A stretch of 64,000 nt of DNA, from positions 233,618,109-233,682,108 of the forward strand of contig CM066033.1 of assembly GCA_033557465.1 (NCBI GenBank). The letters run 5' to 3'. This stretch comes from Ichthyophis bannanicus. Its lineage: Eukaryota > Chordata > Amphibia > Gymnophiona > Ichthyophiidae. Positions 62,323 through 64,000 of this stretch are shown here, in pieces (within the stretch, counting starts at the first letter, position 1; each line of letters opens with the position of its first letter). The notes beneath the pieces are model-generated. The model saw only the letters and a program-made list of their open reading frames with translations, was not told the origin of the DNA and did no database searches. Made by a program: the position numbers and the translations under genes.

Positions 62323-63651
62323 TCATGCTGAGATTGGGAGCCAGTGAAGCTCAATCAGTACTGGTGTAATGTGATCCCTTAGTTTCTTATTCAAGATGAT
62401 CCTGGCTGATACATTTTGTGCCAATTGTAATATGTTTATGGGTTTTTTTGGAAGGCCTTGCAAGATGGCATTACAGTAGTCAAAGTGAGGAATGATGAGC
62501 GCTTGAGTTACTGTTCTGAAGTCAGTTTGTTCGATTATGTTGCGTAGGGGTTGAAGGACTCTCAGTTTATGAAATATTGCTCTGTTGGTCAACCGGAGAT
62601 GTTTGTCCATTTTTAGGTTAGCATCAATGAGAACTCCTAGATATTTGATCTCATTTTTTGATTGATAGGTGCTGTTGTTAAGGGTGATTGATGCAGGTGG
62701 TTTGAAGTCTTGTTTACTTGATACGAACATCACATCAGTTTTTTTGTGGTTTATCGACATGTTGTTATCTTGGAGCCATTTTTGCATTTCGCCCAGGCAT
62801 TCTTCTATTTGATTGAGATTAGGATTATCTATATCAAGTTGAGTGTACAACATGATATCATCTGCGTATAAGTGGTATCTGATGTTATGTTTTTGGAAAA
62901 TCGTACAGACTGGCTGGATGTAAACGTTGAATAGTAGGGAGGAAATAGCTGAGCCCTGAGGTATCCCTTGGGTTTGCGGGAAAGGCTTTGCCTGCTCATT
63001 ATTGAAGCGTACCTGTTGCATTCTATTTGTGAGGTATGACTTGAACCATTTTAACGGTGTTCCTGCTATACCTATGGACATAAGTCTTTGCAAGAGTGTT
63101 TGATGATGGACTGTGTCGAATGCAGCTGATATATCAATGCATATAAGTAGGAACATCTTATTTTTGTTTTCCAGACCCTTGATGAGGTTGTCAATGAGCG
63201 CAATGAGTAGGGTCTCAACTCCATGGTATGGTCTGAAGCCGTATTGATGGTGGTCAAGGATTTTGTTTTCATCTAGGTGGTCCTGCAATTGTAGTTGGAT
63301 TACCTTCTCAATAATCTTAGCAAGGAAAGATATGCTTGATATAGGCCTGTATGAGGTTGGATCTTCTATGTTGAGCGCTTTATTCTTTAAAATAGGCCTT
63401 ATTAGGGATCTTTTAAGTTGGGCGGGCATAATACCCTGCTGAAGAGATTGGTTTACTATGTGCGTTATCAGCTGGGCAATTTCCTGTTTAGTAGATTTGA
63501 TCCATTCTGCTGGGCAGGGATCTAGCAGTGAAGTTGTTGAATTTAGGTTAGTGATGGTGTTTATGATCATCCTTTCGTTGATTATCTGGAAGGTAGACCA
63601 TCTTTCTTTCTGTGTACAGCTTGAGTTCATGCTGTCAGCTGCTTGGGGCAT
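62323..63651 (-). CDS. L2-type LINE reverse transcriptase (442 codons open)
   Basis: Encodes SLLDPCPAEWIKSTKQEIA, SYRPISSISFLAKIIEKVIQ, YGFRPYHGVETLLIALI, motif A LLICIDISAAFDTVHH, motif B GIPQGSAISSLLFNVYI, catalytic LYADDIMLYTQ, thumb IKYLGVLIDANLKMDKHL. The frame closes at HWLPISA; the remaining C-terminal block (about 62320-61990) is in another frame, so there is one break. Catalytic residues are intact. Confidence 0.85.
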   Translation of the reverse strand: MPQAADSMNSSCTQKERWSTFQIINERMIINTITNLNSTTSLLDPCPAEWIKSTKQEIAQLITHIVNQSLQQGIMPAQLKRSLIRPILKNKALNIEDPTSYRPISSISFLAKIIEKVIQLQLQDHLDENKILDHHQYGFRPYHGVETLLIALIDNLIKGLENKNKMFLLICIDISAAFDTVHHQTLLQRLMSIGIAGTPLKWFKSYLTNRMQQVRFNNEQAKPFPQTQGIPQGSAISSLLFNVYIQPVCTIFQKHNIRYHLYADDIMLYTQLDIDNPNLNQIEECLGEMQKWLQDNNMSINHKKTDVMFVSSKQDFKPPASITLNNSTYQSKNEIKYLGVLIDANLKMDKHLRLTNRAIFHKLRVLQPLRNIIEQTDFRTVTQALIIPHFDYCNAILQGLPKKPINILQLAQNVSARIILNKKLRDHITPVLIELHWLPISA

Positions 63652-63974
63652 GTAGTGATTACATTCTGTGATTGGATAGACAGGTTTTGAGGGTTTAGTT
63701 TGTTAGCATAGTGATTCGCCAGATCTTGGGCCTTTATATTTCCATTACAGTTGACTTCCGGCAGGGGCTTCGTGAGAGATTTGACTAGCTCAAACAGCTT
63801 TCTGGGTCTGTTAATAGCCTTGTTGAGTACTTTGGTGTGGTGAGCTTTCTTGGCAAGGTTGATCTCATATTTATATTTGGCTAGGAGTTCTAGGTATTCA
63901 GACTTGTGCAAATCAGACTTAGTTCGTCTCCATTTTCTTTCCAGTTTTCGTAAGTCCTGTTTCATTTTGTGCAA
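63627..63974 (-). pseudogene. LINE linker between endonuclease and RT
   Basis: Minus strand: KMKQDLRKLERKWRRTKSDLHKSEYLELLAKYKYEINLAKKAHH, KVLNKAINRPRKLFELVKSLTKP, the helical linker also seen at 48570-48300 (KQEKRWRKLKSD, SSINRPRELFAIVKTLTK). It lies in a different frame from the RT, with an overlap at 63627-63651. Confidence 0.8.
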
Positions 63975-64000
63975 TGGTGAGGTGTACCAGGGCTCTGTTC

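Larger units (their letters stand above)
61579..64000 (-). mobile_element. L2-type LINE, minus strand, running off the window
   Basis: 3' tail (tttatttattttattta on plus) at 61579, a 3' region with agccgccacttccagcgatcagc, RT at 62323-63651, and the EN-RT linker to at least 63974. Family distinct from the copy at 46104 but close (shared YADDIML, GIPQGSA-S-LLFN). Confidence 0.85.

Overview
The window reads as intergenic DNA of a large, repeat-rich vertebrate genome. No host gene, rRNA, tRNA gene or CRISPR array was recognised. The mix of transposable elements (a tyrosine-recombinase-type retroelement, Penelope-like, Gmr1-like Ty3 elements with a SCAN-like gag, L1-, L2-, CR1/L3-, RTE- and R4-type LINEs, tRNA-derived SINEs, mariner, a retrovirus with a tRNA-Gly primer site) points to a tetrapod. 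A caecilian-like amphibian or a non-avian reptile fits best. That placement is inference; no marker gene is present.

Layout. 1-11100: GC-rich remains of what looks like a Ngaro/DIRS-type element, ending in split direct repeats (B1-A2-B2, 10018-11100). It is interrupted by a young Gmr1-like LTR element (2481-8866) that keeps gag, protease and integrase but has no reverse transcriptase. 11101-16207: a 5'-truncated Penelope-like element bounded by 165-bp inverted copies of its terminal sequence. Its GIY-YIG domain is split by a complete 2.83-kb DNA transposon (12746-15579) with long inverted repeats, a TTA target duplication and an uninterrupted antisense transposase-like gene of unnamed type. 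16208-29800: older debris (R4-, CR1/L3- and L2-type LINEs, a Ty3 fragment, SINEs, palindromic repeats, a 370-bp fold-back). 29977-41611: a young gammaretrovirus-like provirus inserted in a 28-bp minisatellite. Its two 642-bp LTRs are almost identical. Its pol is interrupted by an L1-type element that carries ORF1 only (34262-35820), with target duplications of about 14 bp. 41612-56200: minisatellites, a nearly complete L2-type LINE on the minus strand (46104-49690) with a 29-bp tandem array at its 5' side, a 140-bp GC-rich tandem array, and a second copy of the minisatellite-plus-flank module. 56226-64000: a rearranged mariner, CR1- and RTE-type fragments, and the 5' part of a second Gmr1-like element (59264-61578) whose gag is cut by another L2-type LINE running off the window.

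The three most unusual items are: (1) the antisense-gene DNA transposon inside the Penelope-like element; (2) a long open reading frame in the U3 of the Gmr1-like LTRs, continuous with pol in one element and in the same phase at the LTR edge in the second; (3) the ORF1-only ('half-L1') insertion in the provirus. Insertion order is readable: Ngaro-like then Gmr1-like; Penelope-like then DNA transposon; minisatellite then provirus then half-L1; Gmr1-like copy 2 then L2-type LINE.
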